Assembly: GCA_035655435.1 (NCBI GenBank)
Contig: DASRUN010000027.1
Coordinates: 1 to 11,783, forward strand
From: UBA493 sp035655435
GTDB lineage: Archaea; Iainarchaeota; Iainarchaeia; Iainarchaeales; Iainarchaeaceae
Direction of reading: 5' to 3'
Length of the DNA: 11,783 bases
Below the pieces are notes generated by a model. The model did not search any database, was not told where the DNA came from, and saw only the letters and a program-made list of their open reading frames with translations. This document shows, piece by piece, positions 1 to 6,359 of the stretch. The first letter of the stretch is position 1, and every line of letters begins with the position of its first letter. The position numbers and the translations under genes were made by a program.

Positions 1-151
1 TTTGGAAAAAGAGTCTCTCAAACCCAAGCAAATGGTAAGGGCGATAATCAAGCCCATAGAATCGGTTAAAGTAAGGGACATTTTTGGAAAAGGAAAGCTC
101 AAAACACCCACTAAACAGCTAATGAAACAGATAGATGCGGACTTAGAATAG
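1..151 (+). CDS. C-terminal end of a probable antitoxin (partial)
   Basis: An open frame enters from the left edge (first full codon at base 2) and stops with TAG at 149-151, giving about 49 residues ending in KQLMKQIDADLE. The start lies outside the window. The tail contains IIKPIESVKVRDIFGKGKLK, a basic, IKP-containing stretch that resembles the C-terminal ends of archaeal antitoxins encoded just before PIN-domain toxins. The stop is only 10 bases before the start of the PIN gene at 162, the usual order and spacing of a vapBC operon. The DNA-binding N-terminal domain is not visible, so the antitoxin class (AbrB-like or another) cannot be decided. That this is coding sequence is well supported; its role as antitoxin is inferred from the neighbour. 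Confidence 0.6.
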   Translation, partial: LEKESLKPKQMVRAIIKPIESVKVRDIFGKGKLKTPTKQLMKQIDADLE

Positions 152-161
152 AGTTGAGCAC

Positions 162-524
162 ATGAAATACTTTTTCGACACATACGCATTATTTGAAATA
201 TACAGAAAAAATGAGGCATACAAAAAATTTCTTGACGAAGACATAGTAACAGGCAACCTTAACCTTGGAGAACTTTACTACGGCTTTCTCAAAGAAGGGA
301 AGAAAAAAATAGGGGCGGAATTATTCAACAAGCTCGCCAATATGACAATACAGGAAAACCACGAAACAATCAGGAAAGCAATGGAATTCAGGCACCTGCA
401 CAAAAGCAAAAAATTCTCATATATTGACTGCATAAGCTATATCAACTCCATGGAAAAAAAACTCCTGTTCCTTACGGGCGACGAACAGTTCAGGGAAATT
501 CCGGGCGTGGAATTTGTAAAATAA
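162..524 (+). CDS. PIN-domain ribonuclease toxin, VapC-like
   Basis: This 120-residue protein has the length and the four acidic positions of a PIN-domain nuclease: D6 in YFFDTYALFEI, E37 in NLGELYYG, D89 in FSYIDCISY and D107 in FLTGDEQF. PIN toxins use these residues to hold Mg2+ or Mn2+ and cleave RNA, often tRNA or rRNA, when the partner antitoxin is lost. All four are present, so the enzyme looks intact. The preceding frame ends 10 bases upstream and probably encodes the antitoxin, so both would be made from one transcript. There is no strong Shine-Dalgarno before the ATG (GAGTTGAGCAC), which fits translation coupled to the upstream gene. The RNA target cannot be read from the sequence. 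It differs clearly from the second PIN protein in this window at 5964-6359. Confidence 0.88.
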   Translation: MKYFFDTYALFEIYRKNEAYKKFLDEDIVTGNLNLGELYYGFLKEGKKKIGAELFNKLANMTIQENHETIRKAMEFRHLHKSKKFSYIDCISYINSMEKKLLFLTGDEQFREIPGVEFVK

Positions 525-532
525 CCGTGCAA

Positions 533-550
533 TAAAAAAAATTAGTTTTT
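533..550. terminator. Bidirectional T-tract terminator between convergent genes
   Basis: The 33-base gap between the PIN gene and the convergent coiled-coil gene holds a run of eight A (533-541 region, T-run on the minus strand) followed by TTAG and five T on the plus strand. Oligo-T tracts on the non-template strand are enough to end transcription in archaea, so this short stretch could stop both units. Assignment rests on base composition and position only. Confidence 0.45.
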
Positions 551-557
551 AATAAAA

Positions 558-1184
558 TCATTTCTTTTTTTGCAGTTCCAAAAGAGTTTTTCTGTTTGTT
601 TCCAATATTTTTTGCAGGAGTTCCTGCAGCGCAATTGTGTTTGCCTTTGTTTCCGCAACTTCTTTTTCCAACCCGGAAATTCTTTTGTCGAGCGCATTCA
701 ATTTTCCAATTGATTCGGATGAAAGTTTTGGCGAGGAATCAAATTTGTCGTGCAACTCGTTAATGCTTTTATGAACATCCCCTAACTTGTCCCCATGCTC
801 TTCCAAAATATCATGGGTTGTTGTATGCTGTGCGCTCTGTTCCTGCGAAACCTGGTCAAGGCGCTTTCCCATTGCTTCAGGGGTTTCCTCCAGATCTTCC
901 GCATACTCATCATCGCTGTCGGAATCGTCCTCTTCCAAATCCTCATCTGCGCCCTCCTCAGAATCATTCTCTTTGTTTTTGGAATATTCCGGAATGCTGT
1001 CCGCCGGAGATTTCCGTACTTCCTTTTCCTCTTTCGGAGTTATTCCCTTTGCCTGCGCCATTATATTGTCGATTTCGGCATCACTCAAACCGATGCCTCT
1101 AAGGGTCACTCTAACGGTATTATCATCAACACCGGAGGAAATCATTCTTTTTACGGTCTGCATTACAACGTCGTTTGAAACCAT
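558..1184 (-). CDS. Acidic coiled-coil protein, function unknown
   Basis: The 208-residue product has three visible parts. Residues 1-47 look like a small helical domain with the phrase VRVTLRGIGLSDAEIDNIM, similar to short helical N-terminal domains seen in archaeal coiled-coil proteins. Residues 48-105 are a low-complexity, very acidic linker rich in D and E (for example EEDDSDSDDEY). Residues 106-208 are predicted coiled coil with heptad-like spacing (LNALDKRISGLEKEVAETKA), ending in a lysine-rich tail. There is no signal peptide or membrane segment. The gene is divergent from the HerA-like gene at 1260 across a 75-base promoter region, and a second coiled-coil gene lies on the far side of that gene. 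A scaffold role, perhaps with the HerA-like protein, is inference. The start at 1184 is supported by a TATA-like box about 30 bases upstream. Confidence 0.75.
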   Translation of the reverse strand: MVSNDVVMQTVKRMISSGVDDNTVRVTLRGIGLSDAEIDNIMAQAKGITPKEEKEVRKSPADSIPEYSKNKENDSEEGADEDLEEDDSDSDDEYAEDLEETPEAMGKRLDQVSQEQSAQHTTTHDILEEHGDKLGDVHKSINELHDKFDSSPKLSSESIGKLNALDKRISGLEKEVAETKANTIALQELLQKILETNRKTLLELQKKK

Positions 1185-1259
1185 TTTTCATCAATCCGGA
1201 GAGTTTTTTTGATATATAGTGCAAATTTATATATATTAATTTAGTGCATTAGTAATAAA
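1185..1259. promoter_or_regulatory. Divergent promoter region with two TATA boxes
   Basis: For the rightward gene, TTTATATA at 1226-1233, preceded by GCAAA as a possible BRE, is centred about 30 bases before the ATG at 1260. For the leftward gene, ACTATATA (complement of 1213-1220) is centred about 32 bases before the ATG at 1184. Both spacings match archaeal promoters that make leaderless or nearly leaderless messages, and neither start has a clear Shine-Dalgarno. The two boxes lie within 20 bases of each other, so binding of TBP/TFB to one could affect the other. Confidence 0.6.
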
Positions 1260-2753
1260 ATGGATATTTTCAAGATTGCCAACGGCCCGTGGGAAAAACT
1301 GTTCAAAGGCGCATTTCAGGGCCATGAAGTGGAGCTTTACTCAAATCCCCAAAAAATACTCATGATTCTTGTTTTTGAAAAAAAACTTGATAGGGTTGAG
1401 GGGGCAATAGTTGAATTGTACAAAGTAATGCACGCAACCGGAGATGTGGAACATTTCACGGAAAGTCTCCCTAGAGAAGTTCTCATTGTTACAAAGCACG
1501 ATGAAAAGCAAACCATGAAATTTTTCATGCTTGGAAGCAAGCCGGCTTATGTTCGATGGACAGAAGATGAGTTTACGCGCGAAGTGGACACGCTTGTGAA
1601 ACGACTTATGAATTCCGCTGTAATGATAAAGGATGTTTCAAAGGCTTATGAGCTTACGCTGAAGGAAATATCTGAATCAAGTAAAGAGGTGCAGACTGCT
1701 TTCTTCACGCAGACAATGCTTGTTCCACTCATGGCCACTTCTTCGCATTTTTCTCAGGGGGACAACTCCGAAGCAGTAATGAAAGCCATTACAAAAGGGG
1801 ATATAATCCTTGGTTTGACGCGCGACAAGAAAAGGGTTGTGGAACCGCTTGCGCTTTTCAAGCGGGTTATTGTAACAGATGGAGAGGAAAAGGATAGGAG
1901 AAAGGTGCTTCACATTATTGGAGAGAGCGCATTGCTTTCAAACGCGCCTGTAATTTTTTTGGATCATAATAGGGGATTTTTTGGTTTGGGTCAGGCGAGC
2001 AAGCAACACTCCGAGCTGGAAAAATACGAGGTTGATGTTGATCCGATTGGTTTTCCGGTAAAAACCTATGTTCCGAGGGACAACATAAAAGTGAATTTGA
2101 ATCTGATAAGCCCAAAGGGTTTTGCGGAAATTTTCGGTGTTGGGGATAAAGATTTTTCGAGGATAATAGAAATTGCATTGCGCGAGGGCGAAGTGAAAAC
2201 AATTGATGAGCTTTGCGAAAGGATTTCAAAAAAAGGCCAGACCGATGAGTTCAGCGAATTTGAAATGTACAAGGCCGCGCGTATATTGAAGCTTGCTGAA
2301 ATAATTTATCCAAAGCTGTTTGGCGGAAAAAACGAGATAGATGAAATGATGAAAAAAGGGAATGCGAACATTGCGCGCGCATCCATTATTGATGCGGAAT
2401 CATTGGATGAGAGAAGTACATTGCTGCTTGCGCATTCGCTTGTACGGGGAATTTTTTTGGAGGCAAAAAACGGGAAAAGCGTAATGATTGTTCTGCCAAA
2501 CGTTGAATTCATGCAGGCAAATGAGAAAACCGAAATTATTTCTTCGGAAATTTATGATTATTTAAACAAAATCGCTGAACAAGGCAGCTATTTTTGCATA
2601 TCCGCCGGCAAAACAATTGACATTGAAAAAGGCACGCGCGACTCCGCGGAGGTCAACATTAATATTGTGAGTGCAAATGATGTTAGTGTTCAGTTGAAGG
2701 CAAGAAAAGGCTATAGAGTTTTAATCAGGCCTGCGTTGAGCCAGGAAGCATAA
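1260..2753 (+). CDS. HerA/DUF87-like protein lacking a P-loop (putative pseudo-ATPase)
   Basis: This 497-residue protein has the layout of archaeal HerA/FtsK-type DUF87 proteins, but not the usual nucleotide-binding loop. Residues 1-115 form an N-terminal alpha/beta domain and 116-160 are largely helical. The core begins with GDIILGLTRDKKRVVEPLAL (180-199). Where a GxxGxGKS Walker A would be expected, residues 203-216 read VIVTDGEEKDRRKV, with no GKS/T. A Walker B-like strand follows, VIFLDHNRGFFGL (231-243). Then come PIGFPVKTYVP and an LNLISPKGFAEIFG segment typical of the insert in these proteins. The C-terminus YRVLIRPALSQ matches the xRPxLS ending common in archaeal DUF87 proteins. If the reading is right, it probably binds but does not hydrolyse nucleotide, or is purely structural. 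It lies between two coiled-coil genes. The family call is by eye and moderate; the absence of a P-loop is directly seen. Confidence 0.55.
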   Translation: MDIFKIANGPWEKLFKGAFQGHEVELYSNPQKILMILVFEKKLDRVEGAIVELYKVMHATGDVEHFTESLPREVLIVTKHDEKQTMKFFMLGSKPAYVRWTEDEFTREVDTLVKRLMNSAVMIKDVSKAYELTLKEISESSKEVQTAFFTQTMLVPLMATSSHFSQGDNSEAVMKAITKGDIILGLTRDKKRVVEPLALFKRVIVTDGEEKDRRKVLHIIGESALLSNAPVIFLDHNRGFFGLGQASKQHSELEKYEVDVDPIGFPVKTYVPRDNIKVNLNLISPKGFAEIFGVGDKDFSRIIEIALREGEVKTIDELCERISKKGQTDEFSEFEMYKAARILKLAEIIYPKLFGGKNEIDEMMKKGNANIARASIIDAESLDERSTLLLAHSLVRGIFLEAKNGKSVMIVLPNVEFMQANEKTEIISSEIYDYLNKIAEQGSYFCISAGKTIDIEKGTRDSAEVNINIVSANDVSVQLKARKGYRVLIRPALSQEA

Positions 2754-3266
2754 TTATTTTTTGCTTTTCGCGGACGACTTTGCCCCGACAAGTTCTTTCA
2801 TGTCTTTTATTGTTGCAAATTCAAGCGGGTTAATCGAATCAATCACATATTTTATTTCACTCACTTGTTCGGCTTTGGCGTAATTTTGTTTTATATTTTC
2901 CACATCGCTCTGCAATTCCGCAATGGCTTCGGCGTTTTCTTCAAGACGTTTGTTTATTTGTGCGAGCTCATTTTGGAATGAACCAGCATTTCCTGATTGA
3001 GTTTCACCGTGAGACTCCTGCATCACTTTTATTTTTTTGTTGAGAACAAGGAGGTTTCTCCCCAAAATTTTTTCGTTTCTAACAAGATATTTTATTTTCT
3101 GTGAAATAACAAGGATGCTGCTGTTAAGCGCGCGAATATCCGATGATATTTTTGAAATAACGCCCTCGGCTTTCCCGGAAATTCTTCTTTCCGGTTCCAT
3201 TTGCTCTTGACCGGAATCTGAACCTGAATCCATTTCGTCTCTGCTTCGTCTGTGATGCGGGGGCAT
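2754..3266 (-). CDS. Coiled-coil protein, weakly FlaC-like
   Basis: The 170-residue protein starts with a polar tail (MPPHHRRSRDEMDSGSDSG), then has two long amphipathic helical stretches at about 33-82 and 93-131 (ELAQINKRLEENAEAIAELQ). A conserved-looking C-terminal element follows, EIKYVIDSINPLEFATIKDM (137-156), and a lysine/serine tail. The helices plus the INPLEF ending recall the archaellum accessory protein FlaC/FlaCE group, but no archaellum genes are present here, so that link is weak. The start at 3266 is preferred over an in-frame ATG at 3359: the longer form would run deep into polB, and its extra residues look like read-through of the shared promoter. Its stop directly abuts the stop of the convergent HerA-like gene, so the pair is packed tail to tail. 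A role with that protein is inferred only from position. Confidence 0.7.
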   Translation of the reverse strand: MPPHHRRSRDEMDSGSDSGQEQMEPERRISGKAEGVISKISSDIRALNSSILVISQKIKYLVRNEKILGRNLLVLNKKIKVMQESHGETQSGNAGSFQNELAQINKRLEENAEAIAELQSDVENIKQNYAKAEQVSEIKYVIDSINPLEFATIKDMKELVGAKSSAKSKK

Positions 3267-3312
3267 GAAAACACCAATAGAATATAACCTTTTATCCGCT
3301 AGAATAATACCT
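3267..3312. promoter_or_regulatory. Divergent promoter between the coiled-coil gene and polB
   Basis: The 46-base gap holds AATATAAC at 3281-3288, about 28 bases before the polB ATG at 3313. On the complement, GATAAAAG (3289-3296) lies about 26 bases before the ATG at 3266. Both distances suit leaderless transcripts, and there is no Shine-Dalgarno before the polB ATG. The adjacent boxes imply that the two genes share control elements. Confidence 0.5.
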
Positions 3313-5709
3313 ATGCCGGTTAATAAGTTTTCGGGAATTCTCCTGGACTCGCAGTACAAAGTAAATGAAAGCGGAGAAGCCTCAATACAGCTTTATGTGA
3401 GCGGGGAAAAGGAAATACGCGTTTTCGAAGACACACAATTCAGACCATACTTCTACATAATAGCGAATGATTCCGCTAACACTATAAAGGAATTAGAAAA
3501 AGCGGATTTTGGAGAAGGAATTAAAGTTCTCAAAGTTGAGAAAGCCGAAAAAGAGGGAATTCGTAATGCGCTCAAAGTTTTTTTCAAAAACCCACAGGAT
3601 CTTGTAAAGGCAAGGGAAACTATTGGAAATATTTCAGGGGTTATTGAAAAGCGAGAGTACGATATTCCATTTGCAAATCGTTATCTTATTGATAATAAAT
3701 TAACCCCGATGCAAGGAGTTGAAATTGAGGAAGAGAACGGAGCAATAAAAAAAGTTCTTACAAAAAAAATTGAACATGAAATCCGCTCAATGGCAATCGA
3801 CCTTGAAACATATAGCCCTGGAAGATTTTCAGACCCCAATAAAGATCCAATACTCATGGCGGTTCTCTCTACAAAGCATTGGTCAAAGGTTTACACTTAC
3901 AAAAAATCAACTCTCAAAAACACGGTTATTGTTAAAGATGAGAAAGAACTTGTGGAAAAAATTATAGAGGAAATGAAAAATTTTCAACCGGATTTACTTG
4001 TAACATACAATGGAGATTCTTTTGATCTTCCTTACATTAAAACGCGATGCGAAAAACTCAAAATAAATTTTAACATCGGTTTCGGCGGAATCAGAATTGT
4101 GAAAAGAGGGCTTTACAATTCCGCGAGCATGAAGGGAACACAGCATTTGGATGCGTTCCAATTAGTAAAATTCATGGCAAGGATTGGCGCTGTGAGTTTG
4201 CTCAAATTTGATTTGGAAAATGTTTCAGAAAAACTTTTTGACAAGCCAAAAGAAAAAGTAAAAGCTGAAGATATCAACAAACTTTGGGATGCGGGAACAA
4301 TTGACCGCGTAATTGAATACAATCGCGAAGATGGAGACGTTACACTAAGGCTTGCGGAAGAATTTCTTCCACTGCAATTACAACTTGCATCAATGCTGAG
4401 ACAGACTATTTTTGATACTTCACGCGCTTCTTCTTCGCAAATGGTTGAACAATTACTTATCATAAAAAGTTTTGAAAAGAATTTTTTGGCACCAAATAAA
4501 CCAAGCGAAGGAGAAACAAAGCAAAGAACATTGCAAACATATGAAGGCGGTTTTGTGAAAGAGCCCTTGCCGGGTTTGCACGAGAATATTGCCGTTCTTG
4601 ATTTTCGAAGTTTGCATCCAACAATAATGATTTCACATAATATTTCCCCGGAAACACTCAAATGTGATCATGCGGAATGTAAAGTTGGAAAAAACCTTTC
4701 TCCCGATAAGGATTGGTTTTGTGAAAAAAAGAAAGGATTTTTGGCCGGAATTCTCGAGGAGATTTTAGCAAATAGGATTGAAATAAAGGAAAAAATGAAA
4801 TCGCTCGAAAAAAAATCCCATGAATATAAGAGTTTGAATGCACGACAGCATGCGTTGAAAATTCTTTTGAATTCGCATTATGGTTATTTGGGTTATGCCC
4901 GCGCAAGATGGTATTCGCGAGAAAGCGCTAGAGCGGTTACGGCTTGGAGCAGGCACTACATTAGAGACACAATGCGCAAAGCAGAGGAAAAAGGTTATAC
5001 TGCATTATATTCAGATACGGACAGCTGTTTTTTGCTCATGCCAAAAGATCAGGGCGAGAAAGAGGCGAAAGAATTTGCAAAATCGGTTAACGAGGATCTT
5101 CCGGGAGCAATGGAGCTTGAATTTGAAGGCCTCTTTAAACGCGGAATTTTTGTTACAAAAAAAGAAGGAGGAGCGGCAAAGAAAAGATACGCGCTCATTG
5201 ATTTCCAAAATAATTTGAAAATTGTTGGTTTTGAATATGTGAGAAGGGATTGGTCTTGGGTTGCAAAGAACACGCAAAGAGAGGTTATTCAAAATGTTTT
5301 GGAGGAAGGAAAACCTGAGAAAGCAATTATTTTTGTGAGGAAAGTTATTAATGAGGTAAAATCCGGAAAGGTTCCGAAAAAAGATTTGGTTATAATGACG
5401 CAATTGAAAAGAAAGCCGGAAAATTATGATTCGATTGGACCGCATGTTGCCGCTGCAAAAAAGGCTATTGAAAGGGGAAAAGATATTGATGTCGGATCTG
5501 TTTTGGGTTTCATTGTTACAAAGAACGGAAAAAGTATTTCCGATCGTGCGGAATTAGAGGAATATGTTGCTGAAGGAAATTATGATGCTGATTATTACAT
5601 TACACATCAAATCATTCCCGCTGTAATCAAAATCATGCGCGAACTCGGTTATTCGGAAGAAGATTTGATGCACGGCGGAAAACAGAGTTCGCTTTCGAGT
5701 TTTGTGTGA
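3313..5709 (+). CDS. polB: DNA polymerase B (family B replicative polymerase)
   Basis: A 798-residue polymerase with a 3'-5' proofreading exonuclease, about the usual length for archaeal family B enzymes. Exo I is DLE at 163-165, Exo II is YNGDSFD with D235, and Exo III is YNRED with Y336 and D340. Polymerase motif A is DFRSLHPTIM (D430), motif B is KILLNSHYG (K516-G524) and motif C is YSDTDS (D568, D570). The thumb carries IGPHVAAAKKA. The N-terminal domain has FRPYFYI and EYDIPFANRYLID, as in the Pyrococcus enzyme that senses template uracil. The C-terminus ends QSSLSSFV (791-798), a PCNA-interacting PIP box. Start 3313 is chosen because alignment to known enzymes begins near FSGILLD, and the in-frame ATG at 3265 overlaps the divergent gene start. 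Odd points are His435 where a Tyr steric gate is usual, and a glycine-rich insertion (KKEGGAAKKRYA) beside the KKRY motif. Confidence 0.95.
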   Translation: MPVNKFSGILLDSQYKVNESGEASIQLYVSGEKEIRVFEDTQFRPYFYIIANDSANTIKELEKADFGEGIKVLKVEKAEKEGIRNALKVFFKNPQDLVKARETIGNISGVIEKREYDIPFANRYLIDNKLTPMQGVEIEEENGAIKKVLTKKIEHEIRSMAIDLETYSPGRFSDPNKDPILMAVLSTKHWSKVYTYKKSTLKNTVIVKDEKELVEKIIEEMKNFQPDLLVTYNGDSFDLPYIKTRCEKLKINFNIGFGGIRIVKRGLYNSASMKGTQHLDAFQLVKFMARIGAVSLLKFDLENVSEKLFDKPKEKVKAEDINKLWDAGTIDRVIEYNREDGDVTLRLAEEFLPLQLQLASMLRQTIFDTSRASSSQMVEQLLIIKSFEKNFLAPNKPSEGETKQRTLQTYEGGFVKEPLPGLHENIAVLDFRSLHPTIMISHNISPETLKCDHAECKVGKNLSPDKDWFCEKKKGFLAGILEEILANRIEIKEKMKSLEKKSHEYKSLNARQHALKILLNSHYGYLGYARARWYSRESARAVTAWSRHYIRDTMRKAEEKGYTALYSDTDSCFLLMPKDQGEKEAKEFAKSVNEDLPGAMELEFEGLFKRGIFVTKKEGGAAKKRYALIDFQNNLKIVGFEYVRRDWSWVAKNTQREVIQNVLEEGKPEKAIIFVRKVINEVKSGKVPKKDLVIMTQLKRKPENYDSIGPHVAAAKKAIERGKDIDVGSVLGFIVTKNGKSISDRAELEEYVAEGNYDADYYITHQIIPAVIKIMRELGYSEEDLMHGGKQSSLSSFV

Positions 5710-5719
5710 GTTGCAAAAG

Positions 5720-5757
5720 TTTAAATAGTATTTTAATAGTATTTTACTATAGGGTGA
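5720..5757 (+). promoter_or_regulatory. Promoter, operator half-sites and SD for the RHH/PIN toxin-antitoxin pair
   Basis: A TATA box, TTTAAATA, lies at 5720-5727. Overlapping and following it are three copies of one half-site: ATAGTA at 5725-5730, ATAGTA at 5736-5741 (exactly 11 bases later, within a 12-base direct repeat AATAGTATTTTA) and the inverted TACTAT at 5745-5750. The last two form an inverted repeat with a 3-base spacer. Ribbon-helix-helix antitoxins bind such short half-sites spaced about one helical turn apart, so this is a likely autoregulatory operator covering the TATA box and the start of transcription. GGTGAT at 5753-5758 is the Shine-Dalgarno. Confidence 0.65.
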
Positions 5758-5761
5758 TTTT

Positions 5762-5959
5762 GTGTCGAATTTGACAATGGAGTTTAAAGGGGTTCAGGAA
5801 GAGGTAATAAAAAACGCGATAAAAAAGGGGTACGCAAAAACCAAGGCAGAAGTTGTGAGGATGGCACTCGTGGATTTTGGGAGGCAGATGGATCTCATAA
5901 GACCTAAGCTCCATGCAAGAGCGGAAGCGTACGCGTATGTTGAATCCAAGGCCAAGTGA
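5762..5959 (+). CDS. Ribbon-helix-helix antitoxin, VapB-like
   Basis: This 65-residue protein has a ribbon-helix-helix DNA-binding fold near its N-terminus: a short strand (SNLTMEFKGV), helix (QEEVIKNAIKKG), a turn (YAKTKAE) and a second helix (VVRMALVDFGRQM). The remaining C-terminal residues would wrap the toxin and block its active site. The start is taken as GTG at 5762 because GGTGAT (5753-5758) is at good spacing from it. The in-frame ATG at 5777 is too far from the Shine-Dalgarno and would remove part of the DNA-contacting strand. The stop at 5957-5959 is 4 bases before the toxin ATG. Repeated TAGTA half-sites sit on its promoter, consistent with autorepression by the complex. Confidence 0.82.
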   Translation: MSNLTMEFKGVQEEVIKNAIKKGYAKTKAEVVRMALVDFGRQMDLIRPKLHARAEAYAYVESKAK

Positions 5960-5963
5960 TTGG

Positions 5964-6359
5964 ATGTACGTTGATACGGACATCTTTTACGCACTCATAA
6001 AAACCGGTGATAGGCACGCGGAATTCGCGGAAAAAATAATGAGAGAAAAAGGCCTTTACACATCCGCAATTACCCTTCTTGAGCTTGAAATAGTCATAAG
6101 AAGAGAAATAAGCGATGAGCTGAGCAAACAAGTTGTTTCACTTTTCCTGAAAAAATTTCCAAATACGGAAATAGTTGATTTTACGCAAAAAGTCCACGCA
6201 AAAAGCCAGTCATTAAGGCAGGAGTTTGATTTGGGGGTTTTCGATTCTGTCCACGTGGCAACTGCGCTTTTGCATGACAAGCACATTGCATCAACCGACA
6301 CGAGCTTCGACAGGGTAAAGGGGCTGAAGCGGACAGGGAAAGAATATTCATTTCTTTGA
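5964..6359 (+). CDS. PIN-domain ribonuclease toxin, VapC-like
   Basis: The 131-residue product carries PIN nuclease residues: D4 and D6 in MYVDTDIFYAL, E40 in ITLLELEI, D94 in FDSVHVATAL, and D112 and D116 in STDTSFD. These form the metal site that cleaves RNA, so the toxin looks active. The start at 5964 places the first strand directly at the N-terminus as usual; upstream in-frame ATGs at 5913 and 5937 would lie inside the antitoxin gene and add an unrelated leader. The Shine-Dalgarno GTGAT (5955-5959) contains the TGA stop of the antitoxin gene, so the two are likely translated in a coupled way. The last 12 bases overlap the end of the convergent TrmB-like gene. The target RNA is unknown. 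The distinctive FDxxHVATAL element separates it from the PIN protein at 162-524. Confidence 0.9.
   Translation: MYVDTDIFYALIKTGDRHAEFAEKIMREKGLYTSAITLLELEIVIRREISDELSKQVVSLFLKKFPNTEIVDFTQKVHAKSQSLRQEFDLGVFDSVHVATALLHDKHIASTDTSFDRVKGLKRTGKEYSFL

Noticed and set aside
787..1212. Plus-strand open frames opposite the acidic coiled-coil gene
   Set aside because: They are serine/leucine-rich reflections of the minus-strand acidic and coiled-coil codons, have no promoter of their own and end inside the divergent promoter.
3265..3312. Upstream polB start at 3265
   Set aside because: The ATG overlaps the start codon of the divergent gene and adds 16 residues (MKTPIEYNLLSARIIP) before the point where PolB proteins normally begin; the TATA box lies inside this stretch.
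3267..3359. N-terminal extension of the minus-strand coiled-coil gene to ATG 3359
   Set aside because: It would overlap the first codons of polB and the shared TATA boxes; the added residues look unrelated to the coiled-coil protein.
4840..4890. Natural Leu at the PolB position known from nucleotide-analogue-accepting mutants (Pfu A486)
   Set aside because: Alignment puts that residue two before the motif B lysine; here it is Ala (HALKILLNS), so it is unchanged. The Leu seen is at the place of Pfu A491.
5913..5963. Longer start of the second PIN toxin at 5913 or 5937
   Set aside because: These starts lie inside the antitoxin gene and add a leader (MQERKRTRMLNPRPSDW) that PIN domains do not have; the SD GTGAT serves 5964.
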